Assembly (NCBI RefSeq): GCF_031450785.1
Contig: NZ_JARTWB010000002.1
Coordinates: 1,116,001 to 1,180,000, forward strand
Direction: 5' to 3'
Source of the DNA: Caballeronia sp. LZ062
Lineage (GTDB): Bacteria > Pseudomonadota > Gammaproteobacteria > Burkholderiales > Burkholderiaceae
Length of the DNA: 64,000 bases
Position 1 is the first letter of the stretch. Every line of letters starts with the position of its first letter. This document shows, piece after piece, positions 49,068-60,383 of this stretch. Position numbers and translations under genes: made by a program. Under the pieces are notes generated by a model, which did no database searches, was not told the DNA's origin, and was given only the letters and a program-made list of their open reading frames with translations.

Positions 49068-49409
49068 GTGAAATACTTCCCCTTGCTCGCATTGACCGTT
49101 GCGATCTCTGCCTGTGCCGCACAGCCGCCTGCCGGCGTGCAGCAAGTCGGCACGAGCCAAAAGGCGCCGAAGGCAGTCGCACAATGCATCTCTCAGCAGT
49201 GGGCGACGAAGTCGCAGCAGCAGGTGATTTCGCAGGACACGCTGGCGAACGATCAGGCCGTCGACGTGTTCGTGCCGGGCCAGCAGCCGCCTAACGGCGC
49301 CGCGGCCGTGGTGCGTCCGTCGTGGTCCGGTCCGGGTACGTGGGTCGGCTTCCGCGCCTCGGGCGCAGCGGGCAGCGACGCAACCGGCGATATTCAGGGC
49401 TGCCTGTAA
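49068..49409 (+). CDS. Small lipoprotein of unknown function
   Basis: The protein has 113 residues from a GTG at 49068, directly behind AAGGAGGT, a near-perfect anti-rRNA match. A lipobox (ISAC) gives lipidated Cys at about residue 16. Two further Cys (in VAQCISQQW and the penultimate CL) could form a disulfide. The mature part is Gln/Ala/Pro-rich with SWSGPGTWVGFR near the end. I do not recognise the family; relatives appear restricted to Burkholderiales. It stands alone between the arylesterase and a bidirectional terminator. Confidence 0.75.
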   Translation: MKYFPLLALTVAISACAAQPPAGVQQVGTSQKAPKAVAQCISQQWATKSQQQVISQDTLANDQAVDVFVPGQQPPNGAAAVVRPSWSGPGTWVGFRASGAAGSDATGDIQGCL

Positions 49410-49474
49410 TTGCGCTTCGGTTCCGCGATGTACCGAGACATCGCACTGAACTGATTTCGCGATACTGCAAAAAC

Positions 49475-49509
49475 AAAGCCCCCGCGCCTTTCGGACGCGG
49501 GGGCTTTTT
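49475..49509. terminator. Bidirectional terminator between the lipoprotein and ppiD
   Basis: AAAGCCCCCGCG (49475-49486) pairs with CGCGGGGGCTTT (49496-49507) around a 9-nt loop. T-rich tracts lie on both sides, so it can end transcripts from the plus-strand lipoprotein and the minus-strand ppiD. Confidence 0.9.
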
Positions 49510-49528
49510 CGTTATCAGGCTGCTGTGC

Positions 49529-51454
49529 TTACTCGTTCGCCGAAGGCGCAGGCGCCGTACTGAGTTTCACCTTCGAGCGCGCCTTGAGCGAGTCGATATA
49601 GGCTTCCATCTCTGCCTGCGCATAGACTTGCGCCACTTGCTGCTGCGCGCCTGCGAGGCGATCCGCTGCGACCGGCGCGGACTTCTCGACTCCGTTCACG
49701 CGATAGATCGCGTAACCGTCCGCGCCGAGGTCGACGCCGACATACGCCGGCAGTTTGGATGCGTCCGCCTTGAAAATCGCGGCGAGCGCGGCAGGCGGCA
49801 AGCCTTGGGCTTCGTTGCGCGAGACCGTGACCGCCGAGGTGAAGCCGTCCGCCGATTTCGACTTCTGCAATTCGGCCAGCTTTGCCTCGCCTTCCTTGTG
49901 AGCGAGCGCCGCGGCTTGCTCCGCGACGACCTTCGTGCGCACGGCATCCTTGACGGCGTCGAACGCGGGTACGGTGGGCGCCTTGTAGTCCGTCACGCGG
50001 GCCGCGATCAGCGTGTTGTTGCCGACGTCGATAGCCTGCGTGTTGTAGTGCTGCTTCACCGAATCCGGTGCGAACACGGCCGCGAGGAGCTTTGCGTTGT
50101 TGAGCGGATTGTCCGGCGGCAACTGCGGGTTCGGCTTCGGTCCAACCGTGGCGGTCTGAATGGTCAGCTTGTACTTGTCGGCGGCGGGCTGCAGCGACTT
50201 CTCTTTCTCGTAGACGAGATCCGTGAAGCCCTGCGCGCTGTCCGTGAAGCCCTTCGTGCCTTGCTGCGCGGCATAGTCCTTCGCGACGGCGTCTTTCACT
50301 TCGTCGAAGGTCTTGGTGGCAGCCGGCTTTACATCCGTCGCCTGAATGATGTGATAGCCGAAGTCCGATTCCACGATGTTGCTCACTTCGCCCTTCTTCA
50401 GGCTGAACGCGGCGTCGTCGAATGCCTTGCCGCCTGCAATCTGGCCGGGCGCGAAGTAGCCCAGATCGCCGCCCTTTTCGGCCGAGCCCTGGTCATCCGA
50501 GTTCTTCTTGGCGATATCCGCGAATTGGTCCGGATGCGCCTTGACTTGCGCGAGCAGGCCTTCGGCCTTCTGCTTGGCTTTGGCCTTGTCGGCGGCGCTG
50601 GCGTCCTTCGGCGCGTTGATCAGAATGTGGCTCGCGCGCACTTCGCCCTGCGTCCGGTAACGCTGGATGTTGTCGTCGTAGAACTTCTTGAGATCGGCGT
50701 CGCTCGGCTTCGACGCCGCCGCGAGCGTAGCCGGCGACAGAACGAGATACTGGATCGTCGCCGTCTCGGGCGTCGCGAAAGCGTTGCGATGCGCGTCGTA
50801 GTAAGCATGCAGTTGCGCATCCGTCGGCTGCACTTTCGCGGTGTAGTCCACGGTGCGTAGCGACAGTCCCTGTACGGAGCGGCGCTGCTCCGCCAATTCA
50901 GTCAGGCTTTGCGCGAGCGATTTCGACGTGAACGCGCTCTGCTGGATGCTCGAAGGTATCTGGTCGTTCGCGATGGTGTAACGCATACGCTCGTCGTATT
51001 GCGCGGGCGTCATGCCCTGCATCGCGAGAAGCTGTTTGTAACGGTCGAGGTCGATGGTGCCGTCCGGCTTGCGCAGCGACGCGATGCCGGGATCCGACAG
51101 CAGCGCACGGCGCACGGCGTCGTCGGAAGCCGTGAGGTGCAGGCGCTGCGTCTCGTCGGCCATCACGCGTTGCTGCACGAGGCTGTTGACCATCGCGCTG
51201 CGCGTCTCGGGCGAATCGAACATTTTGGGATCGAACTGCGCGCCGAGCATGGCGCGGGCGCGGTCGACCTGCTGCCTGAAGGCGCTTTCGTATTCGGCAC
51301 GCGTGATCTTGTGGCCATTCACGCTGGCGACGTAGGCGCTTTCGTCGAAGAAGTTGCTGAAGCCCTGAATCCCGACGATACCCAGTCCGGGCACGATGAT
51401 CAGGATCAGCAGAGCCATCATCAGGCGCTGGTGGTTGCGGAAGAAGTCGAGCAT
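49529..51454 (-). CDS. ppiD: Peptidyl-prolyl cis-trans isomerase PpiD
   Basis: A 641-residue periplasmic chaperone anchored by one N-terminal helix (about residues 10-32, LLILIIVPGLGIVGI). The SurA-like N-terminal domain is followed by a parvulin domain in the middle (VRASHILINAP to FGYHIIQATD), then a large C-terminal chaperone part. It interacts with the Sec translocon and assists folding of exported proteins. The preferred start is the ATG at 51454 (MLDFFRNHQR); a TTG eight codons upstream is possible. It lies after the tRNA genes on the same strand. Confidence 0.93.
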   Translation of the reverse strand: MLDFFRNHQRLMMALLILIIVPGLGIVGIQGFSNFFDESAYVASVNGHKITRAEYESAFRQQVDRARAMLGAQFDPKMFDSPETRSAMVNSLVQQRVMADETQRLHLTASDDAVRRALLSDPGIASLRKPDGTIDLDRYKQLLAMQGMTPAQYDERMRYTIANDQIPSSIQQSAFTSKSLAQSLTELAEQRRSVQGLSLRTVDYTAKVQPTDAQLHAYYDAHRNAFATPETATIQYLVLSPATLAAASKPSDADLKKFYDDNIQRYRTQGEVRASHILINAPKDASAADKAKAKQKAEGLLAQVKAHPDQFADIAKKNSDDQGSAEKGGDLGYFAPGQIAGGKAFDDAAFSLKKGEVSNIVESDFGYHIIQATDVKPAATKTFDEVKDAVAKDYAAQQGTKGFTDSAQGFTDLVYEKEKSLQPAADKYKLTIQTATVGPKPNPQLPPDNPLNNAKLLAAVFAPDSVKQHYNTQAIDVGNNTLIAARVTDYKAPTVPAFDAVKDAVRTKVVAEQAAALAHKEGEAKLAELQKSKSADGFTSAVTVSRNEAQGLPPAALAAIFKADASKLPAYVGVDLGADGYAIYRVNGVEKSAPVAADRLAGAQQQVAQVYAQAEMEAYIDSLKARSKVKLSTAPAPSANE

Positions 51455-51652
51455 GCGTTGCGCTGCGAGGTTAGACAAAACGCTCGATATTACAACAGCG
51501 GGAGAGGAAAAGGCGAAAGCCGGCGGCGTTTTGCGCTTTTTGATGCGGCGATCTTCCGGTTATCCGACGCGCGATGTTTTATCGTCGCCCGAATTGTTGC
51601 ACGACTTGCAACTTCACAAACCGTTAGGATACTTAACGAAAGCCGCCAAAAT

Positions 51653-51686
51653 GCAAAATCCCGTAAGCGACAATGCTTACGGGATT
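51653..51686 (-). terminator. Terminator after tRNA-Asp
   Basis: AATCCCGTAAGC (51657-51668) and GCTTACGGGATT (51675-51686) form a perfect 12-bp stem with a 6-nt loop. On the minus strand it is followed by TTTTG and a T-rich stretch. It ends the hupB/tRNA-Val/tRNA-Asp transcript 13 bases after the tRNA. Confidence 0.85.
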
Positions 51687-51698
51687 CTTAGTCGTTCT

Positions 51699-51775
51699 TG
51701 GCGGAGCGGACGGGACTCGAACCCGCGACCCCCGGCGTGACAGGCCGGTATTCTAACCAACTGAACTACCGCTCC
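51699..51775 (-). tRNA. tRNA-Asp (GTC)
   Basis: A 77-nt tRNA with encoded CCA and a 7-bp acceptor stem (GGAGCGG/CCGCTCC). D, anticodon and T stems are all paired, the anticodon is GTC, and the T loop is TTCGAGT. Confidence 0.97.
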
Positions 51776-51814
51776 AAGATGCTGCTTTGTGCATACTGCT
51801 ATGCCGCTGGAAGT

Positions 51815-51889
51815 GGTGGGTGCTGAGAGGCTCGAACTCCCGACCTACGCCTTGTAAGGGCGCCGCTCTACCAACTGAGCTAAGCACCC
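51815..51889 (-). tRNA. tRNA-Val (TAC)
   Basis: A 75-nt tRNA with encoded CCA. The acceptor stem GGGTGCT/AGCACCC and D arm are perfect, and the anticodon stem GCGCC/GGCGT has one G-T pair. The anticodon loop CTTACAA gives TAC, and the T loop is TTCGAGC. As read, the T stem is CGGAG against CTCTC, so its outer pair is a C-C mismatch, or the variable loop is one base short. It is 39 bases upstream of tRNA-Asp on the same strand. Confidence 0.95.
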
Positions 51890-51948
51890 GGATTTCTGTC
51901 CGTTCGGAGCAGAAGGACCAGTGAAAAGCACCGTTCCCAGCGAGTCCG

Positions 51949-52221
51949 CTAGTTTAGCGCATCCTTCAGGGCTTTGCCAGCGCGGAACTTGGGAATTTTT
52001 GCCGCTTCGATGGTGATGGCTGCACCCGTGCGTGGATCGCGGCCCGTGCGCGCGGCGCGCTCACCTACCGCAAACGTCCCGAAGCCGACGAGCGTCAGCG
52101 AATCGCCCTTCTCGAGCGTCGCGCGCACGCCGCCGATGACCGCCTCTAGCGCACGTACCGCTGCGGCCTTCGAAATATCGGCTTCATGCGCGATGTGGTC
52201 GATCAGTTCCGTCTTGTTCAT
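51949..52221 (-). CDS. hupB: HU-family DNA-binding protein
   Basis: A 90-residue nucleoid protein with the HU signature [21 protein letters not shown] and C-terminal [16 protein letters not shown]. It dimerises and bends DNA. Placement next to lon is conserved in many proteobacteria. The tRNA-Val gene starts 59 bases downstream on the same strand, so read-through from hupB into the tRNAs is possible. Confidence 0.96.
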   Translation of the reverse strand: MNKTELIDHIAHEADISKAAAVRALEAVIGGVRATLEKGDSLTLVGFGTFAVGERAARTGRDPRTGAAITIEAAKIPKFRAGKALKDALN

Positions 52222-52393
52222 TGTGTTCCCGAATCCCTATTGGCACGTTGTAATCGATTTTCATATTCGCCGTCGTGACGAACCGCATCGCCTGGCTGCG
52301 ATGCGCGGCCAGCAAACGCAGCCGAAACTGCCGTGTCAACGAGGGTTGCGCCCGATGCGACGCGCTTTCGAAACGCTTTAGAAGCGACAGTCG

Positions 52394-52423
52394 AAAAAAA
52401 ACCCGCGGACGATGCCGCGGGTT
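52394..52423 (-). terminator. Rho-independent terminator of lon
   Basis: AACCCGCGG (52400-52408) pairs with CCGCGGGTT (52415-52423). Read on the minus strand the stem is followed by eight T residues (A 52394-52401). Confidence 0.92.
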
Positions 52424-52444
52424 CTCGTTGATGCCTTCAACGCG

Positions 52445-54868
52445 TCAGTGCTTCACGACGTCGCCCGTAGCGGGCTGGTCTTTCTGCGCTTCCGCTGCCA
52501 CCGGGGTGGCTTTCGCTTCTTCTTCCGGCAACGGCTCCGGCAGACGTTCGAGCGCCAGTTCCAGCACGCGGTCGATCCAGCGCACCGGCACGATTTCGAT
52601 GGCGTTCTTCACGTTGTCGGGAATGTCCGCCAGGTCCTTCGTGTTTTCTTCCGGAATCAGCACGAGCTTGATGCCGCCGCGATGCGCCGCCAGCAGCTTC
52701 TCCTTCAACCCGCCAATCGGCAGCACTTCGCCACGCAGCGTGATTTCGCCGGTCATCGCCACGTCCGCGCGCACCGGAATCCCGGTCAGCACGGACACAA
52801 GCGCCGTCGTCATCGCGATACCGGCGGACGGGCCGTCCTTCGGCGTCGCGCCTTCGGGCACGTGGATGTGGATGTCCTTCTTCTCGAACGACTCATCCGT
52901 GATGCCGAGACGCCGCGAGCGCGAGCGCACCACGGAGCGCGCGGCCTCCACCGACTCCTTCATCACGTCGCCGAGCGAACCCGTGCGGATCACGCCACCC
53001 TTGCCGGGCATGACCGCAGCTTCGATCGTGAGCAGATCGCCGCCCACCTCCGTCCACGCGAGACCCGTCACCTGACCGATCTGGTTTTCCTTCGCGGCCA
53101 GACCGAAGTCGTACTTGCGCACGCCGAGGAACGTGTCGAGATTCGAACCGTCCACCTTGACCGCGCCTTCCGCCTTCTTCAAGAGCAGCATCTTCACGAC
53201 CTTGCGGCAGATCTTCGACACTTCGCGCTCGAGCGAACGCACGCCCGCTTCACGCGTGTAGTAGCGAATGATGTCGCGGATCGCTTGCTCTGCCACGTCG
53301 ATCTCGCCTTCCTTCAGGCCGTTATTGCGCTTTTGCTTGGGCAACAGATAACGCTGCGCGATGCTGACCTTCTCGTCCTCGGTGTAACCCGAGAGGCGAA
53401 TCACTTCCATCCGGTCGAGCAGCGGCGGCGGAATGTTCAGCGAGTTCGACGTCGCGACGAACATCACGTCCGACAGGTCGAAATCCACTTCGATGTAGTG
53501 GTCCGCGAACGTATGGTTCTGTTCCGGATCGAGGACTTCGAGCAGCGCGGAAGCCGGGTCGCCACGGAAATCCATGCCCATCTTGTCGACTTCGTCGAGC
53601 AAGAAGAGCGGATTGCGCACGCCGACCTTCGCCAGGCTTTGCAGAATCTTGCCCGGCATCGAGCCGATATACGTGCGACGGTGGCCGCGAATCTCCGACT
53701 CGTCATGCACGCCGCCGAGCGCCATGCGCACGAACTTGCGGTTCGTCGCGCGGGCGATGGACTGGCCGAGCGAGGTCTTGCCGACGCCCGGAGGCCCGAC
53801 GAGGCACAAAATCGGCGCCTTCACCTTCTCGACGCGTTGCTGAACCGCGAGATATTCGAGAATGCGTTCCTTGACCTTTTCGAGGCCGAAGTGGTCTTCG
53901 TCCAGCACGCGTTCCGCATTCGAGAGGTCGTTGTTGACCTTGCTCTTCTTGCGCCACGGCAGGCCGATCAGCGTGTCGATGTAGTTGCGCACGACGGTCG
54001 CTTCCGCCGACATCGGCGACATCAGCTTCAGCTTCTTGAGCTCGGCGTCGGCCTTCTTCTTGGCTTCCTTCGGCATGCGCGCGGCGGCAATGCGCTTCTC
54101 GAGTTCTTCGAGATCCGCACCCTCTTCGCCTTCGCCCAATTCCTTCTGGATGGCCTTGACCTGTTCGTTCAGGTAGTACTCGCGCTGGCTCTTTTCCATC
54201 TGACGCTTCACGCGCCCACGGATACGCTTCTCGACCTGCAGAATGTCGATTTCCGCTTCGAGCTGCGCAAGCAGGTGCTCGAGCCGCTCGATGACCGGGA
54301 ACATCTCGAGAATGTGCTGCTTCTGGTCGAGCTTGAGCGGCAGATGCGCGGCGATGGTGTCAGCCAGACGACCCGCCTCGTCGATACCGGACAGCGAGGT
54401 CAGGATCTCCGGCGGAATCTTCTTGTTGAGCTTCACGTACTGATCGAACTGCGACACGATCGCGCGGCGCAGGGCTTCGGTCTCGGCGCTGTCGGCGTGG
54501 TCCGGTTCGAGCGGCATCACGTCGCAGGAAAACTGGGTTTCCTGCTCTTCGATCGAGAGCGTCTTCGCGCGCTGCAAGCCTTCGACGAGCACTTTCACGG
54601 TGCCGTCCGGCAGCTTCAGCATTTGCAGGATGTTGGCGACACATCCCACTTCGTACATGTCTTTTTCGGTCGGCTCATCCTTCGCCGCCGTTTTCTGGGC
54701 GACGAGCATGATGTGCTTGCCGCCTTCCATCGCGGCTTCGAGTGCCTTGATCGACTTGGGCCGCCCAACGAAGAGCGGAATCACCATGTGCGGGAACACG
54801 ACTACGTCGCGCAGCGGGAGCAGCGGCAACGTGATGCGTTCCTGCGGGAGGAGTTGGGTTCCTGACAT
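52445..54868 (-). CDS. lon: ATP-dependent protease La (Lon)
   Basis: An 807-residue Lon of usual length. The N-terminal substrate-binding domain begins [22 protein letters not shown]. The AAA domain has Walker A GPPGVGKT (358-365), and Walker B follows in FLLDEVDKM. The C-terminal serine protease domain has the catalytic Ser in [10 protein letters not shown] and the catalytic Lys in [10 protein letters not shown]. It degrades misfolded and regulatory proteins. It lies between hupB and clpX and has its own terminator. Confidence 0.97.
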   Translation of the reverse strand: MSGTQLLPQERITLPLLPLRDVVVFPHMVIPLFVGRPKSIKALEAAMEGGKHIMLVAQKTAAKDEPTEKDMYEVGCVANILQMLKLPDGTVKVLVEGLQRAKTLSIEEQETQFSCDVMPLEPDHADSAETEALRRAIVSQFDQYVKLNKKIPPEILTSLSGIDEAGRLADTIAAHLPLKLDQKQHILEMFPVIERLEHLLAQLEAEIDILQVEKRIRGRVKRQMEKSQREYYLNEQVKAIQKELGEGEEGADLEELEKRIAAARMPKEAKKKADAELKKLKLMSPMSAEATVVRNYIDTLIGLPWRKKSKVNNDLSNAERVLDEDHFGLEKVKERILEYLAVQQRVEKVKAPILCLVGPPGVGKTSLGQSIARATNRKFVRMALGGVHDESEIRGHRRTYIGSMPGKILQSLAKVGVRNPLFLLDEVDKMGMDFRGDPASALLEVLDPEQNHTFADHYIEVDFDLSDVMFVATSNSLNIPPPLLDRMEVIRLSGYTEDEKVSIAQRYLLPKQKRNNGLKEGEIDVAEQAIRDIIRYYTREAGVRSLEREVSKICRKVVKMLLLKKAEGAVKVDGSNLDTFLGVRKYDFGLAAKENQIGQVTGLAWTEVGGDLLTIEAAVMPGKGGVIRTGSLGDVMKESVEAARSVVRSRSRRLGITDESFEKKDIHIHVPEGATPKDGPSAGIAMTTALVSVLTGIPVRADVAMTGEITLRGEVLPIGGLKEKLLAAHRGGIKLVLIPEENTKDLADIPDNVKNAIEIVPVRWIDRVLELALERLPEPLPEEEAKATPVAAEAQKDQPATGDVVKH

Positions 54869-54992
54869 TTCATTTCCCCATTAATGGAATCGGTTCGTTC
54901 GTAAGTAAGGCCGTTAAGAGCTATTGCAAGCCTTTATCGGAAGGGAAAAGTCGGTAGTCCAAGTTCGTCAGTAACGTCCACAAGATAAACCG

Positions 54993-55034
54993 AAAAATAA
55001 AAACAAAGGCCGTTCACGTCGCCATGAACGGCCT
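54993..55034 (-). terminator. Rho-independent terminator of clpX
   Basis: GGCCGTTCA (55008-55016) pairs with TGAACGGCC (55025-55033), extended by an A-T pair. On the minus strand a long T-rich tail follows. It separates clpX from lon. Confidence 0.9.
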
Positions 55035-55055
55035 CTCGCCGACACACAGCCCGAT

Positions 55056-56327
<1,272 letters not shown>

Positions 56328-56497
56328 AAATGTGTAAGCCTCCGGACACTCTTGTTACATGATACGCCCTTCGATTCGGCCACGCAGATTCGACTCCGCG
56401 CGCCTGCCACGAAGGGCGTTTTGGCGTTGCGCCGCATGCGCCATCCGCATCTGCCTGGCCTTTCCAAAGAGCCAGTGCGGCGCCGCTCCGGACGCCT

Positions 56498-57151
56498 TCA
56501 GGGACGCTTGTGCAGCACCTGGTCGACGATGCCGTAGGCCTGCGCGTCGTCGCCGGACATGAAATTGTCGCGATCCGTGTCGCGCGCAATGCGCTCGACC
56601 GGCTGACCCGTGTGATGCGACAGCAACTGGTTCAGACGCTCCTTCAGGTACAGGATTTCCCGCGCCTGAATTTCGATGTCGGACGCCTGGCCGCGCGCGC
56701 CGCCGAGCGGCTGGTGAATCATCACGCGGGCGTTGGGCAGCGCGACGCGCTTGCCCTTCGCGCCCGATGCCAGCAGGAACGCGCCCATGCTGGCAGCAAG
56801 CCCCATGCACAGCGTCGAGACGTCAGGCTTCACGAACTGCATCGTGTCGTAGATCGCCATGCCGGCTGAAACCGAGCCGCCCGGGCTGTTGATGTACAGG
56901 CTGATGTCCTTGTCGGGATTCTCGCTTTCCAGGAACAGCAACTGGGCCACGACGAGATTCGCCGACTGGTCGTTGACTTCGCCGACGAGGAACACCACAC
57001 GCTCCTTCAGAAGACGGGAATAGATGTCATAGGCACGTTCGCCACGGCCGCTCGTTTCCACGACCATCGGGACGAGGCCGAGCGCCTGGGCTTCGAAGTC
57101 CCGGGGAGCGTGGGACGCCAACGTATCGAGCAATTCAGCGCGAAAGGTCAT
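56498..57151 (-). CDS. clpP: ATP-dependent Clp protease proteolytic subunit ClpP
   Basis: A 217-residue serine protease subunit that forms the tetradecameric barrel. Catalytic residues Ser121 (in [10 protein letters not shown]), His146 (in MIHQPLGG) and Asp195 (in DTDRDNF) are spaced as in E. coli ClpP. A short N-terminal propeptide is likely. It works with ClpX downstream and follows tig. Confidence 0.97.
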   Translation of the reverse strand: MTFRAELLDTLASHAPRDFEAQALGLVPMVVETSGRGERAYDIYSRLLKERVVFLVGEVNDQSANLVVAQLLFLESENPDKDISLYINSPGGSVSAGMAIYDTMQFVKPDVSTLCMGLAASMGAFLLASGAKGKRVALPNARVMIHQPLGGARGQASDIEIQAREILYLKERLNQLLSHHTGQPVERIARDTDRDNFMSGDDAQAYGIVDQVLHKRP

Positions 57152-57233
57152 GCAATTTCCTTGTTCGGAATAGGGGTACTGAACGACGAAGGAACATCCA
57201 ATGGAACGGCACGTCCATGCACAACTTTAATGC

Positions 57234-57274
57234 AAAAAAGGCGTGCGGGCCGCCGTCCGACGACCCCGCACGCC
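57234..57274 (-). terminator. Rho-independent terminator of tig
   Basis: GGCGTGCGGG (57240-57249) pairs with CCCGCACGCC (57265-57274) around a 15-nt loop. On the minus strand a six-T run follows (A 57234-57239). It lies between tig and clpP, so clpPX must have its own promoter or arise by read-through. Confidence 0.88.
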
Positions 57275-57289
57275 CCTTGGCCCTCCGCG

Positions 57290-58636
57290 TCAGGCTTGCG
57301 CCGTTGCGCTGGCCAGTTCCTCGAAGCTGACTTCCTTGTCGGTCACCTTGGCCTTGCCGAGCACGAATTCGACGACGTTGCTTTCCACGACGTACGCTTC
57401 CATTTCGGCGAGGCGCTGCTGATTCGAATAATACCAGCGGACGACTTCCTTCGGGTCTTCGTAGCTTTTCGCGAATTCGTCGACCTCAGCGCGGATCTGT
57501 TCGGGCTTTGCCTGCAGGTCGTTTGCCTTCACCAGTTCGGCCAGCACGAGGCCCAGCTTCACGCGGCGCTCGGCCTGCTCGGAGAACATTTCCGCCGGGA
57601 TCGGCGCATCCGCTGCGTTCGGCACGCCGCGTTGCTGCAAGTCCTGACGGGCCATTTCCACCAGACGCTGCTGATCCTGCTCGATCAGCGCCTTGGGCAC
57701 GTCCAGCTCCGAAATCTTCAGAAGCGCGTCCATGACCTGGTTCTTCACGATCTGCTGCGTGCGGCGCTTGGCTTCGCGTTCCAGGTTGTCCTTGATCTCG
57801 GCGCGCATCTTAGTGAGATCGCCGTCTTCGATGCCGAGCGACTTCGCGAATTCCGCGTCCACTGCAGGCATATGGGGCCATTCGATCTTTTTCACAGTGA
57901 TCGTGAATTGCGCCGTCTTGCCCGCCACTTCCTTGCCGTGGTAGTCCTCCGGGAACTTCAGGTCGAATTCGCGCGATTCGCCGACCTTCAGGCCGGTCGC
58001 CGCCTGTTCGAACTCGGGCAGCATGCGGCCTTCGCCCAGCACGAACGCGAAGTCCTGCGCGCTGCCGCCTTCGAATTCCACGCCGTCCAGCTTGCCGACG
58101 AAGTCGAGCGTCACGCGGTCGCCGTTCTGCGCCGCCGTGTCCGCACCGCCGTCGCCGTGCTCGCCGCCTTCGCCGCGCGCGTGGAAATGCACGCGCTGCT
58201 TGCGCAGAATTTCGAGCGTGCGGTCGACTTCGGCTTCCGAAATGGTGGTGACGGTGCGCTCGATTTCAGCGGTGGCGACATCGCCCAGCTTCACTTCCGG
58301 ATACACCTCGAAAGTCGCGTCGAACGCGTAGGCGTCAGCGGCCGGCTCGGCCTTCGGCGCGAAGCTCGGCTGGCCCGCGACGCGCAGGTTCTCGGCGCGC
58401 GTGACATCGAAGAACTCCTTGCCGACCTTGTCGCTCAGCACTTCGGCCTCGACCTGGCCGCCGTACTGCTGCGTCACCATCTTGAGCGGCACCTTGCCCG
58501 GGCGGAAGCCCGGCATGCGCACGTTCTTGGCCAACTGACGGATGCGCGAATCCACTTCCTTCTGCACGGAGTCTTTCGGCAGGGAAATGGTCAGGCGGCG
58601 TTCGAGCTTGCCGAGGTTTTCAACTACGTTAGCCAT
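57290..58636 (-). CDS. tig: Trigger factor
   Basis: A 448-residue ribosome-associated chaperone. The N-terminal ribosome-binding domain ends with [11 protein letters not shown], the signature loop. An FKBP-type PPIase domain follows (about 160-245, [27 protein letters not shown]), then the helical C-terminal domain. Gene order tig-clpP-clpX-lon is the usual proteobacterial one. Confidence 0.97.
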   Translation of the reverse strand: MANVVENLGKLERRLTISLPKDSVQKEVDSRIRQLAKNVRMPGFRPGKVPLKMVTQQYGGQVEAEVLSDKVGKEFFDVTRAENLRVAGQPSFAPKAEPAADAYAFDATFEVYPEVKLGDVATAEIERTVTTISEAEVDRTLEILRKQRVHFHARGEGGEHGDGGADTAAQNGDRVTLDFVGKLDGVEFEGGSAQDFAFVLGEGRMLPEFEQAATGLKVGESREFDLKFPEDYHGKEVAGKTAQFTITVKKIEWPHMPAVDAEFAKSLGIEDGDLTKMRAEIKDNLEREAKRRTQQIVKNQVMDALLKISELDVPKALIEQDQQRLVEMARQDLQQRGVPNAADAPIPAEMFSEQAERRVKLGLVLAELVKANDLQAKPEQIRAEVDEFAKSYEDPKEVVRWYYSNQQRLAEMEAYVVESNVVEFVLGKAKVTDKEVSFEELASATAQA

Positions 58637-59076
58637 GGCTTCAATCGTCCTAGAGTAATTCGGTGTTCGTTCGGTGGTCGGTTCTTCCGCGGTTCTAAAG
58701 GCGCGGGTCCGATGAGCTTGCCGGCGCTCGCCACTTCGACGCCCGATTCGCGAAAGCGCATGAACAGCGCATTTCGGAGACGCTCGGACCGTCGCCGAGC
58801 GAGTCAGCCAACAGAGCCCAGCATTTTAGCAAACAAATGAGGGCGGCCTGCTTGCGAGAACGCGCATGGAGCGTTTCTCGGGCGTTTTGGCGGATTTAGG
58901 GCGCGGATACGGCGTAAATCCCCGTTTTCCGGACGGTCGCGCCCGCGCACAATTCCCGCTATCGCTCCCCGGCTATTTTGCCGTGCCGGGCGCACTGCTA
59001 TGCTGGCCGCGCGTCGTCGCCCCAATCTGCGCGCAGCTTTCCGACGCCGTTTCCCAAACAGAACATTCGAGACACC
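58637..59076. other. Divergent intergenic region between tig and glycerate kinase
   Basis: This 440-bp stretch shows no gene. It contains a candidate extended -10 box for tig at 58823-58831 and presumably the glycerate kinase promoter at the right end. No terminator or repeat was found. Confidence 0.6.
58823..58831 (-). promoter_or_regulatory. Candidate extended -10 promoter of tig
   Basis: TGCTAAAAT on the minus strand fits an extended -10 (TG-N-TAAAAT). A TSS near 58816 would give a leader of about 180 nt. No consensus -35 is seen. Confidence 0.35.
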
Positions 59077-60228
59077 ATGCCTATCACGTCCGCCATGCCC
59101 GCTCCCGTCGTCGTCATCGCGCCCGATTCGTTCAAGGGATCGCTCTCTGCGGAAGGCGTCGCGAACGCGATCGCTGAAGGGATCAGGCGAGCGAAGCCCG
59201 ACGCGGAAATCCGCATCCGGCCGATGGCCGACGGCGGCGAAGGCACGCTCGACGCAATGCTCGCGGCTGGCGGCGAGCGCCGCATGCTGAACGTGCGCGG
59301 CGCAGCGGCCGCGCGTCGCGACGCCGCGACGGGACTGCTCGCCGACGGCAGCGCGATGATCGAGACGGCGGAGGTCGTCGGGATCACGGACCCTGACGGC
59401 ATGGCCGTGCCGGTCACCGAACGCAGCACGCTCGGCATGGGCGAGGCGATCCGCGCGCTGCTCGACTCCGGCGCGCGCCGGTTCTTCGTCGCGCTCGGCG
59501 GCAGCAGCACGAACGACGGCGGCGCGGGGCTGCTCGTCGGGCTCGGCGTGAAGCTCTTCGATGACAACGGCAACGAACTGACGCCCGTGCCGTCGTCGCT
59601 GCTCAAGATCGCGCGTATCGATGCAACGGGGCTCGATCCGCGCGTCAAGGAAGCCGAGTTCGTCGGCATGTCGGACGTGGACAATCCGCTCACCGGCGAG
59701 CACGGCGCGACCGCCATTTTCGGGCCGCAGAAAGGCGTGACGCCGGAGCAGATCGCGTCTGTCGACGCCGCCCTCGCCCATTTCGCGGACCGGCTTGAAT
59801 CGGCCATGGGTCTCGCAAAACGAAACGAACCGGGTGCGGGCGCGGCGGGCGGTCTCGGCTTCGCGCTGCATATGCTCGGCGCGCGCTTCGAAACGGGGGC
59901 GGAAGTCGTCGCGCGGGAAATCGGTCTCGATGCCGCGCTGGAAGGCGCGAACTGGCTGATCACGGGCGAAGGCCGCTCCGACGTGCAGACGCTGCACGGC
60001 AAGGCGCCTTTCATTGCCTGCAAGCACGCGCGCGCGGCGGGCGTGCCCGCGACGCTGCTGTCCGGCGCCGTCGATCCCGCCGCGCTGCCGCGCCTGTCCG
60101 AAGTCTTCAGCGGCTGTTTCTCGCCCGCGCCCGGCCCGATCACGCTCGATGTCGCGATCCGCGACGCCGCGCGTCTGCTCGCCAACGAAGCCGAGCAGTT
60201 GACGCGCTTCAAGTTCGGCGTCGCATGA
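59077..60228 (+). CDS. Glycerate kinase
   Basis: A 383-residue glycerate 2-kinase of the GarK/GlxK family, starting MPITSAMPAPVVVIAPDSFKGSLSA. Motifs PDSFKGSLSA, GGEGTLDAML, GGSSTNDGGAGLL and the C-terminal GEGRSDVQTLHGKAPF are conserved. It phosphorylates glycerate to 2-phosphoglycerate in glyoxylate or galactarate use. No other glycerate pathway gene is adjacent. The last 37 codons are repeated downstream in diverged form. Confidence 0.93.
   Translation: MPITSAMPAPVVVIAPDSFKGSLSAEGVANAIAEGIRRAKPDAEIRIRPMADGGEGTLDAMLAAGGERRMLNVRGAAAARRDAATGLLADGSAMIETAEVVGITDPDGMAVPVTERSTLGMGEAIRALLDSGARRFFVALGGSSTNDGGAGLLVGLGVKLFDDNGNELTPVPSSLLKIARIDATGLDPRVKEAEFVGMSDVDNPLTGEHGATAIFGPQKGVTPEQIASVDAALAHFADRLESAMGLAKRNEPGAGAAGGLGFALHMLGARFETGAEVVAREIGLDAALEGANWLITGEGRSDVQTLHGKAPFIACKHARAAGVPATLLSGAVDPAALPRLSEVFSGCFSPAPGPITLDVAIRDAARLLANEAEQLTRFKFGVA
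60118..60228 (+). repeat. First copy of a 111-bp direct repeat (3' end of glycerate kinase)
   Basis: This stretch, the last 37 codons of glycerate kinase including its stop, matches 60271-60381 at 104 of 111 bases without gaps. The spacing between copies is 42 bp. Confidence 0.95.
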
Positions 60229-60270
60229 GAAAGAGGCGGCGCTAGATCTGCGCGTGTGACCGCGCCCCGA

Positions 60271-60381
60271 TTCTCGCCCGCGCCCGGCCCGATTACGCTC
60301 GATGTCGCCATTCGCGACGCCGCGCGTCTGCTCGCCAACGAAGCCGAGCAGTTGACGCGCTTGAGATTCGGCGTCGCGTGA
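60271..60381 (+). pseudogene. Remnant 3' end of a second glycerate kinase allele
   Basis: It encodes 36 residues plus stop in the same order as the real gene's C-terminus, with two amino acid changes (Phe-to-Leu and Lys-to-Arg, near the end). The other four differences are synonymous. There is no start codon or ribosome site, and the 42 bp before it does not resemble glycerate kinase. The mostly synonymous differences suggest the fragment comes from a diverged functional allele rather than from fresh slippage. Confidence 0.85.
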
Positions 60382-60383
60382 AG

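Noticed and set aside
52412..54865. An 817-codon plus-strand frame opposite lon.
   Set aside because: Same pattern of antisense shadow; lon has all expected motifs and length.
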